Origin: Candidatus Odyssella thessalonicensis L13
GTDB taxonomy: Bacteria; Pseudomonadota; Alphaproteobacteria; Paracaedibacterales; Paracaedibacteraceae
Reading direction: 5' to 3'
DNA length: 64,000 nt
Assembly: GCF_000190415.1 (NCBI RefSeq)
Contig: NZ_AEWF01000007.1
Span: forward strand, 1 to 64,000
The notes under the pieces were generated by a model. It worked only from the letters and a program-made list of their open reading frames with translations. It searched no databases and was not told where the DNA came from. Of this stretch, positions 27,207 to 37,502 are shown piece by piece (the first letter of the stretch is position 1; every line of letters begins with the position of its first letter). Position numbers and translations under genes: made by a program.

Positions 27207-28021
27207 TAATTTTGCTCTACGCTTAGATCAGGCGCATCAATGGCTTTCATGCCAACCACATGATAACCGCTATCCACGTGATGGACTTCTCCGGTTACAC
27301 CGGCTGAGAGATCGCTTAATAGATAGACGCCAGCACCGCCAACATCTTCTAAAGAGGTGTTGCGACGCAAAGGAGAATTAAACTGATTCCATTTTAAAAT
27401 ATAGCGAAAATCGCCAATACCCGCCGCAGCTAAGGTCTTAACGGGACCGGCAGAGATAGCATTAACGCGAATGTTGTCAGCTCCTAAATCAACGGCCAAG
27501 TAACGAACACTGGCTTCCAGAGCCGCTTTAGCTACACCCATCACGTTATAATGGGGAACCACTTTTTCTGCCCCGTAATAAGTTAAAGTTATGAAAGCGC
27601 CACCACTGTTCATGTGCTTTGCGGCTTCCCGGCAGGTCTCGGTGAAGGAATAGCAAGAAATGTTCATGGAGTTCAAGAAATTGCTTCGGCTGGTGTCGCG
27701 ATAGTGACCTTTTAATTCATTCTTGTCAGCAAAAGCAATAGCATGGACCACAAAGTCAAATTTTCCCCATTTATCTGCAACTGTATTAAATGCTTTTTCA
27801 ATGTCACCTTCTTTAGAAACATCACATTCAATCATGAAATCTGAACCCAGTTCGCTCGCCAGGGGTGCTACTCTTTTTAATAAAGCTTCCCCTTGATAAG
27901 TAAAAGCAAGTTCAGCTCCTTGCGCCGCTAGAGCTTGGGCCACTCCCCATGCTAAAGAGTGGTCGTTGGCAACCCCCATAATAACGCCACGCTTTCCGGC
28001 CATCAGTCCAGTTTTTGTCAT
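27206..28021 (-). CDS. fabI: Enoyl-ACP reductase (NADH), FabI
   Basis: 271-residue short-chain dehydrogenase that reduces enoyl-ACP in the last step of each fatty-acid elongation round. The nucleotide-binding region GVANDHSLAWG and the Y-x6-K catalytic pair in the HYNVMGVAKAALE segment mark FabI rather than FabK or FabL. The start at 28021 has AGGA 7 bases upstream; the frame extends two codons to a TTG. It couples to aroC by a TAATG overlap. FabI is the target of triclosan and isoniazid-like inhibitors in other bacteria. Confidence 0.93.
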   Translation of the reverse strand: MTKTGLMAGKRGVIMGVANDHSLAWGVAQALAAQGAELAFTYQGEALLKRVAPLASELGSDFMIECDVSKEGDIEKAFNTVADKWGKFDFVVHAIAFADKNELKGHYRDTSRSNFLNSMNISCYSFTETCREAAKHMNSGGAFITLTYYGAEKVVPHYNVMGVAKAALEASVRYLAVDLGADNIRVNAISAGPVKTLAAAGIGDFRYILKWNQFNSPLRRNTSLEDVGGAGVYLLSDLSAGVTGEVHHVDSGYHVVGMKAIDAPDLSVEQN

Positions 28022-28298
28022 TCTCAAATCCTAAAATAAGAAATTAATTTTTGCGATCAGTATAACTTTTCAAAAGTAGTCTGTCGATTTTTTTTATTTC
28101 CCTTTGAAAGCCTCACAATAAATACAGCAGCGTGTTAATAACCGATTATGCAGAAAAGCAGGCTGGGGAAGATTAATAAGTTCCAAATTTATTAAGATGC
28201 TATTCTATTAAAATTATGCTCTAATTTTACTATATAAATAGAGTGTTTTTGCCGTTAATTTAAGTTTTTACTCAATCACAAGATAGTTGAGGCAGGTC

Positions 28299-29279
28299 AT
28301 GGAAGTTTTGATGGTAAATTGTTTGGGGAAGCCCTTATGGATTTGGTTGCTTTTTATTGTACTAATTTTAGGATTAATAGCATTCGATCTTGGACTATTT
28401 CATCGTAAGCAAAAGGAAGTGACCATTTCTCAGAGCCTTGGCTTAAGCTTGTGTTATATTCTTATTGGATTAATGTATGGGGCGTGGATCTGGTATTATA
28501 TGGGAGATAGTAGTGCTAGCGAATATTTAACAGGTTATCTGGTCGAAAAGACGTTATCTCTTGATAATATCTTTGTTATTTCCTTAATTTTTAGCTATTT
28601 TGGCGTGCCGCAGAAATATCAGCATCGAGTATTGTTTTGGGGAATTACCGGGGTGATCATACTGCGCGGCTTTATGATTGCCTTAGGGGCCGCCTTAATT
28701 GAAAAGTTTGAGTGGATTGCCTTTGTATTTGCTGTTTTCTTAATTATAACCGGCGTTAAAATGCTTGTCATGGAGAGCAAGGATCCAGATTTAGATGCCA
28801 ATCCTTTTTTGAAATGGATGCGCCGTCATCTGCGGATTACGCCAGAATTGCATCAAGAAAAATTCTTTGTGCGCTTAAATACTGGACCTGACTCCCAGAA
28901 ACAGTTATGGGGGACCCCCTTATTGTTGGCTCTAATAATTATTGAGTTAGCTGACATCATTTTTGCTGTCGATAGCATTCCAGCCGTTTTTACAATTACC
29001 CGTGATCCTTATATTGTTTATACCAGTAATATCTTTGCGATTTTAGGGCTGCGGGCCTTATACTTTGGTTTGGCGGCGGTGATCTCGCGCTTCTACTACT
29101 TAAGGTATTCTCTCGCTCTCGTCTTAATATTCATTGGCTGCAAACCCTTTTTGGCTTGGTGGCTAAATGAAGGGAAGTTTCCTGCTGAACTTTCTCTAGC
29201 GATTACCCTTGGATTGCTTGGAGCCGGTATTGTTGTTTCACTGTTTAAGACCAGTCCCGCTAAGAATTCTCAGCAATAA
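28299..29279 (+). CDS. TerC/Alx family membrane protein
   Basis: 326-residue integral membrane protein with about nine helices and the TerC hallmark residues: LSLDNIFVI in one helix and ELADIIFAVDSIPAVFTITRD in another, both with acidic residues inside the membrane. Family members (Alx, TerC) are implicated in manganese export, pH response and tellurite resistance. The start at 28299 has GAGG about 6 bases upstream, whereas the frame runs to a TTG at 28287. Its 3' end overlaps the convergent GGDEF gene by 20 bases. Confidence 0.85.
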   Translation: MEVLMVNCLGKPLWIWLLFIVLILGLIAFDLGLFHRKQKEVTISQSLGLSLCYILIGLMYGAWIWYYMGDSSASEYLTGYLVEKTLSLDNIFVISLIFSYFGVPQKYQHRVLFWGITGVIILRGFMIALGAALIEKFEWIAFVFAVFLIITGVKMLVMESKDPDLDANPFLKWMRRHLRITPELHQEKFFVRLNTGPDSQKQLWGTPLLLALIIIELADIIFAVDSIPAVFTITRDPYIVYTSNIFAILGLRALYFGLAAVISRFYYLRYSLALVLIFIGCKPFLAWWLNEGKFPAELSLAITLGLLGAGIVVSLFKTSPAKNSQQ

Positions 29280-32200
29280 TCGTCCTATTGCGCCCGGCAT
29301 TCTTGGCTTGGTAAAGGGCGCCATCGGCCTTTTCTCCTAAATTTTTAACAGTTGTGCTGTGCTCAGGATATGTTGCAATCCCAATCGAAACGGTAATAGG
29401 AGGTAAGGTTTGTGTTAGATTCTTAATAACAAGGGTGTTGATCGCTTCTCTTAATTTCTCGGCACGCTCAAAAGCAATAGCCTTACTTGCACCAGGCATA
29501 ATGATCGCAAATTCCTCGCCGCCCATGCGACAGGCGATATCTGTCTCACGAATATGTTTGCGAATAGCGCTGCTGACTTCTTGAAGCACCACATCCCCGA
29601 CATCGTGGCCAAAAGTGTCATTAAAACTTTTAAAATGATCGATATCAAGGGCCAGCAGGCTTAAAGAATGGTCTTTGCGTTCAGCTTTGAGCAATTCTAT
29701 CTTCATGTTTTCATCAAAATAGCGGCGATTAAACAGATCAGTAAGAGGATCATGCATTGATTGTTCATGCAATCTTTCTCTCAATTTTATATTGGATAAG
29801 GATAAAGAAACGTGGTCGGCAAAGCTTGAAGCTAACCGCTTGAAAGCAGTTGCATGAAAATCAAAAGAATTGTTTGGCGAATACAAGGTTATCAATCCAA
29901 TCAGCTCTCCTTGGGCCGTAAGGGGAATGCAAGCGAAGCCCGCACTGTCATCCATTTCATAATGATAACAAGGGATGTCGTTTTCAAAGTCGATGGCTAT
30001 ATAAGTCTGACCACGCCGCAGGCCCCAGCAGTCCTCTTTGCGAATGACATCCGTACCTTGACTTGTCACCTCTCCCCATTGAGCAACCAGTTCCATATAA
30101 TTGCTATCAGGCGAGGTTAAATACAGAAATCCTGGAGTATTATTGAATAGTTTTTCAGCGAACTTTTCGATGGGTGTCAGCGCCTCTGAAGTGGTTAAGC
30201 AAGACTGCAGAACCCCATTCATTTGATTGAGTTGCTCGGTGACGGAAGTATGAATTTCTAATTCTTTAAAACGGCTTTCTAGTTCTTGGTTAGCATTTTT
30301 TAATTTTTCTTCATAACGCTGGCGCAGCGTTACATCTTCTATTTGTGCAATAAAGAAAGAGTCTTCGGGGTTGGGAGAAGCAAACATCGCTAAGGAAGAA
30401 ATGGTTTGGATAATTTCTCCAGACTTTGTTAATAGCGGACTTTCAATGACAAAGTTGGTCATGCCTATTTCTGACAGTTTTGAAAAGGGCAATGCGTTAT
30501 CAATGCGCAAATGTTCGGGAAGAATCTTTTTAAGGTTTCGTCCTTTGAGTTCCGATTCATGATAACCCAGCATTGTGCATAAAGACTGATTGACCTTATT
30601 AATTGTATTTTTAAAATCGAGGACCATCATGCCGATGGGGGCATGATCAAATGAATTTCTGAAAACCTTCTCACTTTGTGATAAGCGCTGCTCATAAATC
30701 TTTTGCTCAGTTACATCGCGGATAATTGCGATGAATAACTGTCGGTGGCGAATGACGAGATCCTTAAATTTGATTTGGGCATCAAAGGTGGTCATATCAC
30801 AACGGGTTGCTTTAATTTCCATCCATTGATTAGCCTCAGAGTTAAGATAATTTCTAATGTCTTCTATCTCTAAGTTGAGTAATTTTGATAAGGTTATGGA
30901 TTCAAAATTGTTGCGTTCATACTGAAAAATTTGCAAGGCCGGTAAGTTCATCGACTCAATTTCGCCGTTCTCTTGAAAGACGATAATGCATTCGCCAATA
31001 TTATCGATGATAGCCCGGATCCGTGACTCACTTTCCATCAACATACGTGCCGATTCAACGGCATCTTTTTCAACTGTAACTGCACGACGGAAAATTGGCA
31101 TAATATGCCAGTTTAGCATATGCATGAAGAAAAGGATAAAGAAGACGATCACAGGTAGGGCAATATAAAGCCTTTTCAACAGTGCTGCTTCTATCTCTGA
31201 AATATCCAAGTTGACAGCAAAGCTCAAACCTAAATCTTTAATATTTTCGACAATCGCCACTATCTTAGACGTCTGTGTGGTGGGATTGAGTAAAACAGAT
31301 CCAGAAGAAGAATAAGCAAAAGCTTCGCTATAAAAGGAGGGCGTAGGCTTGCTTTTATCCATTGCCGGATGGGCAGCAATACATTTGGACTGCTCACCAT
31401 CGCCGCGGCCACATAAATATCGCTCCTCCTTAGAAAAGAAAATGTCTCCATTGGCTCCTTTATAAGGAAGAAGCTTCAATGGTTTCTGAAATCTAATAGT
31501 CCCTAGTAGTTTGCCTTGAGATAGGAGCGGTATCTCAAATTCAATATACCAACGTTTATCATAAACGAGATGCGTCCTGACCGCAGCAATAACTTTTAGT
31601 CGTTGAATCGTGTTTGTAATAAAACTGCCTTCAGAGAATCGCTTATTCCCATTCGGCTCTTTAATTTCGACAGCATTAAAATCTTGCGACTTACTCAAGA
31701 AATCAAGCTCATCCAGAATCCGTTTGTCAATTTTAGGAACTTTCTGCTGTTCTAAGTTGCTATTAAGGGCTTTTAAGAGGCCTTGTATTTCGCTAACCTC
31801 ATTCTCAATATCATTCTTAAGGACAGCAGCTTCAAGAGAAGCATAGCGTTCCAAAGACGCTTTAAGGAAAGACTCATTTTGAGCCGCCAGCAGCATTGCT
31901 CCCAGAAATACAGCTGACATGATTGCTTGGGAGAGCATTGAAATTGTAAAGAAGCGAATTTCGCGATCTTCTTCGCCGCTTTCTTTCTTGTTTGAATCTC
32001 TGTTATCTCCCCAAGCAATAATCATCCCGATATTGACGAGAGTTAAAGCAATGCCATAGGGCAACGGCATAGAAAACTGGTTAAGCCAGGTGTAAATGAG
32101 GCTGAATTCATGAAAGGAGAGAATGATCCCCAGAATAGCAAAGAAAAGTAAAATAAAATTAGTGGTCTCGAGATAAGATAATTTACGGTTGGTGATGGGA

Positions 32201-32610
32201 TGGGTGCTTTGCAATAACAAAAAGCCGGCAATTAGCCATAAAAGATGCGGGTAAATATTCATTGAATTGCGAAAATAGGTCGCAAATTCCCCCGTCGGAA
32301 ATAGATAAGCATACACAGAAAAATTGAAAAGGATCAGAATGCAGATAACAGTTGAGACCAGAATAACACTAGCTGCTGCTGCTTGTTTAAGGCGATAGGT
32401 AAAGCGGCGATAAGGCAACGACTTAAGGGTAAAAAATAAGCCGGAAAACAGTAATGATAACAGGGCAATAAACCCCAGCGGATTGCGATAAACAAAAAAA
32501 GTAATTAACAGCTTGCTGGAAATAATCCACCCAGTACCAACTATTGATCCAATCAGCAATAGCAGCAGGCCGATGATCAGATACATATTCTTTGCTCTTA
32601 TAGTCTGCAT
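29260..32610 (-). CDS. Membrane diguanylate cyclase with sensory, PAS and GAF domains
   Basis: 1116-residue multi-domain signalling protein. Order: about eight N-terminal membrane helices (1-240, MASE-like); a periplasmic sensor of roughly 230 residues; another helix near 485-505; two PAS domains (about 520-640 and 650-775); a coiled linker; a GAF domain (about 800-935); and a C-terminal GGDEF domain. The active-site motif is GGEEF (1030-1034), competent for making cyclic di-GMP from GTP. The inhibitory RxxD site is not evident. No EAL domain is present. ATG 32610 is used; an internal ATG at 32586 is possible. Cyclic di-GMP signalling in an intracellular bacterium suggests a switch between lifestyles. 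Confidence 0.88.
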   Translation of the reverse strand: MQTIRAKNMYLIIGLLLLLIGSIVGTGWIISSKLLITFFVYRNPLGFIALLSLLFSGLFFTLKSLPYRRFTYRLKQAAAASVILVSTVICILILFNFSVYAYLFPTGEFATYFRNSMNIYPHLLWLIAGFLLLQSTHPITNRKLSYLETTNFILLFFAILGIILSFHEFSLIYTWLNQFSMPLPYGIALTLVNIGMIIAWGDNRDSNKKESGEEDREIRFFTISMLSQAIMSAVFLGAMLLAAQNESFLKASLERYASLEAAVLKNDIENEVSEIQGLLKALNSNLEQQKVPKIDKRILDELDFLSKSQDFNAVEIKEPNGNKRFSEGSFITNTIQRLKVIAAVRTHLVYDKRWYIEFEIPLLSQGKLLGTIRFQKPLKLLPYKGANGDIFFSKEERYLCGRGDGEQSKCIAAHPAMDKSKPTPSFYSEAFAYSSSGSVLLNPTTQTSKIVAIVENIKDLGLSFAVNLDISEIEAALLKRLYIALPVIVFFILFFMHMLNWHIMPIFRRAVTVEKDAVESARMLMESESRIRAIIDNIGECIIVFQENGEIESMNLPALQIFQYERNNFESITLSKLLNLEIEDIRNYLNSEANQWMEIKATRCDMTTFDAQIKFKDLVIRHRQLFIAIIRDVTEQKIYEQRLSQSEKVFRNSFDHAPIGMMVLDFKNTINKVNQSLCTMLGYHESELKGRNLKKILPEHLRIDNALPFSKLSEIGMTNFVIESPLLTKSGEIIQTISSLAMFASPNPEDSFFIAQIEDVTLRQRYEEKLKNANQELESRFKELEIHTSVTEQLNQMNGVLQSCLTTSEALTPIEKFAEKLFNNTPGFLYLTSPDSNYMELVAQWGEVTSQGTDVIRKEDCWGLRRGQTYIAIDFENDIPCYHYEMDDSAGFACIPLTAQGELIGLITLYSPNNSFDFHATAFKRLASSFADHVSLSLSNIKLRERLHEQSMHDPLTDLFNRRYFDENMKIELLKAERKDHSLSLLALDIDHFKSFNDTFGHDVGDVVLQEVSSAIRKHIRETDIACRMGGEEFAIIMPGASKAIAFERAEKLREAINTLVIKNLTQTLPPITVSIGIATYPEHSTTVKNLGEKADGALYQAKNAGRNRTIIAENS

Positions 32611-32636
32611 TGTGATCTGGAATCTCTTAAAACAGG

Positions 32637-33029
32637 TTAGGGACTCTTAGGAATAACACGCGGCGTATGATCCTCAGCTATGGCAACGAAGGTAAATAGG
32701 CCCTCAGTAACTTTTAACACATCAACAGTGAGTTTGCGGCGAACCCAGGCCTCAACTTTGACAGTAATTGAGGTCCGGCCAATCTTAACAATTTCGGCAT
32801 AACAAGAAACTTCGTCGCCAACAAAGACCGGTTTGTGGAAAGTGAGCGCATCAATAGCCACTGTTACCGTGCGGCCTTCCGCGCGGATGGCAGCCACAAT
32901 GCCGCCTGCTAAGTCCATTTGTGACAACAGCCAGCCGCCAAAAATATCGCCGCCTGGGTTAGTATCCCGGGGCATCGCTATGGTTCGAATTGCTAAATGT
33001 TGATTTTTAGGGATAAAAGTCTCAGCCAT
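32637..33029 (-). CDS. Acyl-CoA thioesterase (YciA-like hotdog)
   Basis: 130-residue hotdog-fold thioesterase that hydrolyses acyl-CoA to free acid and CoA. The signature RDTNPGGDIFGGWLLSQMD with the catalytic aspartate helix is at residues 20-38, as in YciA/cytosolic long-chain acyl-CoA hydrolases. It functions as a hexamer in relatives. It lies 26 bases upstream of the GGDEF gene on the same strand and is probably co-transcribed with it. Confidence 0.88.
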   Translation of the reverse strand: MAETFIPKNQHLAIRTIAMPRDTNPGGDIFGGWLLSQMDLAGGIVAAIRAEGRTVTVAIDALTFHKPVFVGDEVSCYAEIVKIGRTSITVKVEAWVRRKLTVDVLKVTEGLFTFVAIAEDHTPRVIPKSP

Positions 33030-33251
33030 AATTTATCTAAACGAATTGCTTTGAATTATAGGCTCACTATATATGGATGAGGGTTAAAGGAAGATTAAGG
33101 AGAACTAACACAGGCGATAAAACTTAAAACTTTTTTATGCCACACGCCTCTTGTCTGATGGGGAAGAGGGGTATAGAATGTAAAGAACGGTCTTGAAAAC
33201 ATCTCTGTTTAAAGCCATATCTTTATAAACTTAATTTATTTGTTGATGCTA

Positions 33252-35222
33252 ATGTCTGATTTATTTGGTCAAAATGCGGCTACGACTGCCAAGTCCGATT
33301 ATACTGCCAAAGATATTGAAGTTCTCGAAGGGTTAGAGCCGGTTCGTAAGCGGCCTGGCATGTATATTGGCGGGACCGATGAAAAGGCAATGCATCATTT
33401 GGTTGCTGAAGTTCTAGATAACTCGATGGATGAAGCCGTGGCAGGCCATGCCAATCGTATTGAAATCCGTCTTGAAGCCGGTAATATTGTTGCCATTAAG
33501 GATAATGGTCGCGGCATTCCCACTGACCCCCATCCCAAGTTTCCGGATTTATCTGCCTTAGAAGTGATCTTTACCACCCTCCATTCGGGAGGAAAGTTTA
33601 ATAGCAATGTTTATGAAACCTCGGGGGGATTACATGGTGTTGGGATCTCCGTCGTCAATGCCTTATCTGAGATGGTTGAAGTGCAAGTGGCACGCTCGCG
33701 CCAAGCCTGGCGTCAAAGCTTTTCCCAAGGAAAGCCCACCTCTACACTTGTCGCCGATGAGGGGATGACCAACTGGCGGGGGACGATCGTGCGCTTTAAG
33801 CCCGATCCGGAGATTTTTGGCGATATCTCTTTTAAACCGCAAACCCTTTATCAGATGGCCAAAGCTAAAGCTTACCTTTTCAAAGGAGTAGAAATTAATT
33901 GGTGGTGCGATCCGTCTTTGCTTGCTGAAGACAGTGATATTCCCAAAACGGCGAAGCTGCATTATCCCAAAGGCTTGGAAGACTTTCTCCAGTCTGCTGT
34001 CGTTGGACAAGAAACCCTCGCTGAAGAAATCTTTGCCGGTGAGGCGGCCTTTACTGGCGGCGCTGGTAAGGTTGAATGGGCGATTACCTGGCTAACCGCG
34101 CCGGGAGAAGATGGCTGGTATTCAACTTTCTGTAATACGGTGCCAACACCCCAAGGCGGGACCCATGAATCAGGCTTCCGTCAAGCGATAACGCGCTCTT
34201 TGAAAGAATACGCAGATCGTGTCGGCAATCGCCGTGTCAGCCAGATTACAGCAGATGATGTGTGTGGATCGGCGGCTATTGTCTTATCTTGCTTTATTCC
34301 GCAGCCACAATTTCAAGGCCAAACCAAAGAAAAGCTTGTCTCTGTTGAAGCCACGCGCTTTGTTGATACTGCGGTCAAAGACCGTTTCGACCATTGGCTA
34401 GGGAGTTACCCTCAGCATGCCAGCGCTCTGTTAGAACATATTCTCACCCGGGTTGATGAACGGTTGCGACGCCGTCAAGCCAGAGAAGTGGCGCGTGCCA
34501 GTGCGACAAAGCGCTTGCGACTGCCAGGAAAGTTAGCAGATTGTACTTCGAATGAAGCGGATCAGTGCGAAATCTTCCTCGTCGAAGGAGACTCTGCTGG
34601 TGGATCCGCTAAGCAGGCCCGTAACCGTAATACTCAGGCTATTCTACCGTTGCGCGGTAAAATTTTAAATGTGGCTTCGGCCAGCTTAGATAAAATGCGG
34701 GCTAACCAAGAGATTTCAGACCTGGGTCTAGCCTTAGGATGTGGCTTTGGCAAGGACTGCGATCCAGGTAAGCTTCGCTATGGTAAAGTTGTCATTATGA
34801 CCGACGCTGATGTCGACGGCGCCCATATTGCCTCCCTGTTGTTAACCTTTTTCTTCCGCGAAATGCGTCCTATTATTGATGCCGGGAATGTGTATCTAGC
34901 CCAACCCCCCTTATTCCGCATCACCTATGGGGGAAAGACTATTTATGCACAAACAGAAGCAGAAAAAGACCGGTTAATTAAGACCCAGTTTAAAAATGCG
35001 GCTAAAGTTGAGGTTGGTCGCTTTAAAGGGTTAGGCGAGATGCTGCCGGCACAGCTGCGGGATACGACCATGAATCCAGAAAAGCGTACTTTACAACGGG
35101 TGATTATTTTGCCCGATGAGAAGTTAGCAGACTTTGTTGATCGCTTAATGGGAAAGAATCCTGAAGCTCGGTACAATTTCATTTACGAAAATGCTGCTCT
35201 GGTCGGCGATGTAGACTTATAA
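33252..35222 (+). CDS. parE: DNA topoisomerase IV subunit B
   Basis: 656-residue ATPase subunit of topoisomerase IV, which decatenates daughter chromosomes with ParC. The GHKL ATPase motifs EVLDNSMDEA and GGLHGVGISVVNALS, and the TOPRIM motifs FLVEGDSAGGSAKQ and MTDADVDGAHI are intact. Length and sequence fit ParE rather than GyrB (no GyrB-type insertion is evident). The frame starts at TTG 33240; ATG 33252 (MSDLFGQN) matches relatives, though no good ribosome site is seen. parC is not in the window. Confidence 0.92.
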   Translation: MSDLFGQNAATTAKSDYTAKDIEVLEGLEPVRKRPGMYIGGTDEKAMHHLVAEVLDNSMDEAVAGHANRIEIRLEAGNIVAIKDNGRGIPTDPHPKFPDLSALEVIFTTLHSGGKFNSNVYETSGGLHGVGISVVNALSEMVEVQVARSRQAWRQSFSQGKPTSTLVADEGMTNWRGTIVRFKPDPEIFGDISFKPQTLYQMAKAKAYLFKGVEINWWCDPSLLAEDSDIPKTAKLHYPKGLEDFLQSAVVGQETLAEEIFAGEAAFTGGAGKVEWAITWLTAPGEDGWYSTFCNTVPTPQGGTHESGFRQAITRSLKEYADRVGNRRVSQITADDVCGSAAIVLSCFIPQPQFQGQTKEKLVSVEATRFVDTAVKDRFDHWLGSYPQHASALLEHILTRVDERLRRRQAREVARASATKRLRLPGKLADCTSNEADQCEIFLVEGDSAGGSAKQARNRNTQAILPLRGKILNVASASLDKMRANQEISDLGLALGCGFGKDCDPGKLRYGKVVIMTDADVDGAHIASLLLTFFFREMRPIIDAGNVYLAQPPLFRITYGGKTIYAQTEAEKDRLIKTQFKNAAKVEVGRFKGLGEMLPAQLRDTTMNPEKRTLQRVIILPDEKLADFVDRLMGKNPEARYNFIYENAALVGDVDL

Positions 35223-35459
35223 GCTTCTACATTTCCGTGGCCAGGCCTAAGAGAGCAAATGGGCTGGGGTGGTATCTGATATCTTTTGGCTGAGAAGTAA
35301 AAATTTTCATCAAGTCCCTCCTAAAATTGCTCGGCATTTATGCGGGTTTAATCCTGCCACCGACACAAACACTAGGGTTTTAGGCGTTAATAGAAGAGAA
35401 AGCATTGCATCTTACGTGGTTTCGCGTTACCAATAAGAAATATATGAATAACGAATGGG

Positions 35460-36500
35460 ATGGACATCATGTCGGAGGCTCAGGAAAAGTCATTGCCCGT
35501 AGGGGGGGCAATAGGATCAAGTGATCCATTTAAATATTATAATAAAGATCAGCTTGTTAAAGCTTATACTCAAATGCTTTTAATTCGCCGCTTTGAAGAA
35601 AAAGCCGGCCAACTGTATGGAATGGGACTTATCGGCGGCTTTTGCCACTTGTATATCGGACAAGAGGCGGTCGTGGTCGGCATTCAATCAGCGATGCAAC
35701 CTCAAGATACAGTAGTGACCAGTTATCGCGACCATGGCCATATGTTGGCCTGTGATATGGATCCGCGGGGTGTGATGGCCGAATTGACCGGGCGTGAAGG
35801 GGGATACTCCCGCGGTAAAGGTGGCTCAATGCATATGTTTAGTCGCGAGAAAAACTTCTTTGGCGGCCATGGGATTGTTGGGGCGCAAATCCCGATTGGA
35901 GCAGGCATGGCATTTGCTCATAAATATAAAAACGATCAAGGCGTTTCTATATCCTATATGGGGGATGGAGCTGCTAACCAAGGCCAAGTCTACGAAGCTT
36001 TTAATATGGCAGCATTGTGGAAACTGCCAGCGGTGTTTGTGATTGAAGATAACCAATATGGGATGGGAACCTCCAACCGCCGGGCTTCTGCCTCGACAGA
36101 ATTCTGGAAACGCGGTGAGCCTTGGGGGATTCTGGGGCGCGAAGTAAATGGGATGAACTTATTTGCTGTGCGTGAAGCCGCTGAATGGGCGATTGATCAT
36201 GCCAGATCTGGTCAAGGGCCAACCTTATTGCACGTCAAGACTTATCGTTACCGTGGCCATTCTATGTCGGATCCAGCTAAATACCGAACAAAGGATGAAG
36301 TTGAAAAAATGCGGAGCGACCATGATCCGATCGAAGCCGTTCGCGCTTTCCTTCTTGCTCAGAAAATGGTAACAGAAGAAGATTTAAAAGGGGTTGAAAA
36401 GGAAGTCAAGAATCGGGTTAATGATTCTGCAGAGTTTGCTCAGACTTCGCCGGAACCCCATGAGTCTGAATTATACACTGATATTCTTATTGATAATTAA
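35460..36500 (+). CDS. pdhA: Pyruvate dehydrogenase E1 alpha subunit
   Basis: 346-residue thiamine diphosphate enzyme subunit that decarboxylates pyruvate and transfers acetyl groups to the lipoyl arm of E2. The ThDP-binding motif GDGAANQGQ...N is visible near the middle, and the phosphorylation-loop-like YRYRGHSMSDPAKYR near the C-terminus. The split alpha/beta E1 is typical of Alphaproteobacteria and mitochondria. ATG 35460 is used; ATG 35469 is equally possible. It heads the operon pdhA-pdhB-pdhC with 9-base gaps. The E3 gene lies 12 kb away with lipA. Confidence 0.94.
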   Translation: MDIMSEAQEKSLPVGGAIGSSDPFKYYNKDQLVKAYTQMLLIRRFEEKAGQLYGMGLIGGFCHLYIGQEAVVVGIQSAMQPQDTVVTSYRDHGHMLACDMDPRGVMAELTGREGGYSRGKGGSMHMFSREKNFFGGHGIVGAQIPIGAGMAFAHKYKNDQGVSISYMGDGAANQGQVYEAFNMAALWKLPAVFVIEDNQYGMGTSNRRASASTEFWKRGEPWGILGREVNGMNLFAVREAAEWAIDHARSGQGPTLLHVKTYRYRGHSMSDPAKYRTKDEVEKMRSDHDPIEAVRAFLLAQKMVTEEDLKGVEKEVKNRVNDSAEFAQTSPEPHESELYTDILIDN

Positions 36501-36509
36501 GGTGATGCC

Positions 36510-37493
36510 ATGACCCAAGTAATGACTGTACGTGAAGCTTTGCGCGATGCCATGGCTGAAGAAATGCGCCGTGATGAAAATGTGTTTTTGATGGGCGAAG
36601 AAGTGGCCGAGTATAATGGCGCTTATAAGGTAAGCCAAGGCCTGTTAGACGAATTTGGAGCTAAGCGTGTTATTGATACCCCGATTACTGAGCATGGATT
36701 TGCCGGCTTAGCAGTTGGGGCCGCCTTTTTAGGATTGAAGCCAATTGTCGAATTTATGACTTTTAACTTCTCCATGCAGGCTATTGATCACATTATCAAC
36801 TCAGCAGCGAAAACCCTGTATATGTCCGGCGGCCAAATGGGCTGCCCCATTGTTTTCCGGGGTCCTAATGGGGCCGCCGCCCGTGTCGGCGCTCAGCATT
36901 CCCAGTGCTATGCCAGCTGGTATGCCCATTGTCCAGGGCTTAAAGTGGTATCGCCTTATTCGGCGGCGGACGCTAAGGGATTACTAAAAGCAGCCATACG
37001 GGATCCTAATCCCGTGATCTTTTTGGAAAATGAGCTGATGTACGGCCGGTCCTTTGATGTACCAACCGATGAAGATTTTATTTTGCCTCTGGGTCAGGCA
37101 GCAGTTTTACGGGAAGGCAAGGATGTTACGATTACGGCCTTTTCGATCACTGTTGGCATGGCCTTAGAAGCTGCTGACATTCTCGCCGGCGAGGGTATTG
37201 AGGCTGAGGTGATTGATTTGCGGACAATTCGGCCATTGGACAAAGAAACGATTATTCGCTCGGTGATGAAAACCAATCGTCTGGTGACCGTGGAAGAAGG
37301 CTGGCCCTTTGCTGGTGTCGGTGCTGAAATTGCTATGATGATCTGCGAAGAAGCCTTTGATTATTTAGATGCTCAACCCATACGCGTTTGTGCTGAAGAT
37401 GTGCCTTTGCCGTATGCTGCTAATTTAGAAAAACTGGCTTTGCCCAGCGTCGAAAAGATTGTTAAAGCTGCCAAAGCTGTTTGCTACCGATAG
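36510..37493 (+). CDS. pdhB: Pyruvate dehydrogenase E1 beta subunit
   Basis: 327-residue partner of PdhA forming the alpha2beta2 E1 heterotetramer. The family segments [39 protein letters not shown] and [21 protein letters not shown] are all present. Unlike some alphaproteobacterial PdhB proteins, it carries no N-terminal lipoyl domain; it begins directly with the transketolase-like fold. It starts 9 bases after pdhA. Confidence 0.94.
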   Translation: MTQVMTVREALRDAMAEEMRRDENVFLMGEEVAEYNGAYKVSQGLLDEFGAKRVIDTPITEHGFAGLAVGAAFLGLKPIVEFMTFNFSMQAIDHIINSAAKTLYMSGGQMGCPIVFRGPNGAAARVGAQHSQCYASWYAHCPGLKVVSPYSAADAKGLLKAAIRDPNPVIFLENELMYGRSFDVPTDEDFILPLGQAAVLREGKDVTITAFSITVGMALEAADILAGEGIEAEVIDLRTIRPLDKETIIRSVMKTNRLVTVEEGWPFAGVGAEIAMMICEEAFDYLDAQPIRVCAEDVPLPYAANLEKLALPSVEKIVKAAKAVCYR

Positions 37494-37502
37494 GAAAATA
37501 AA

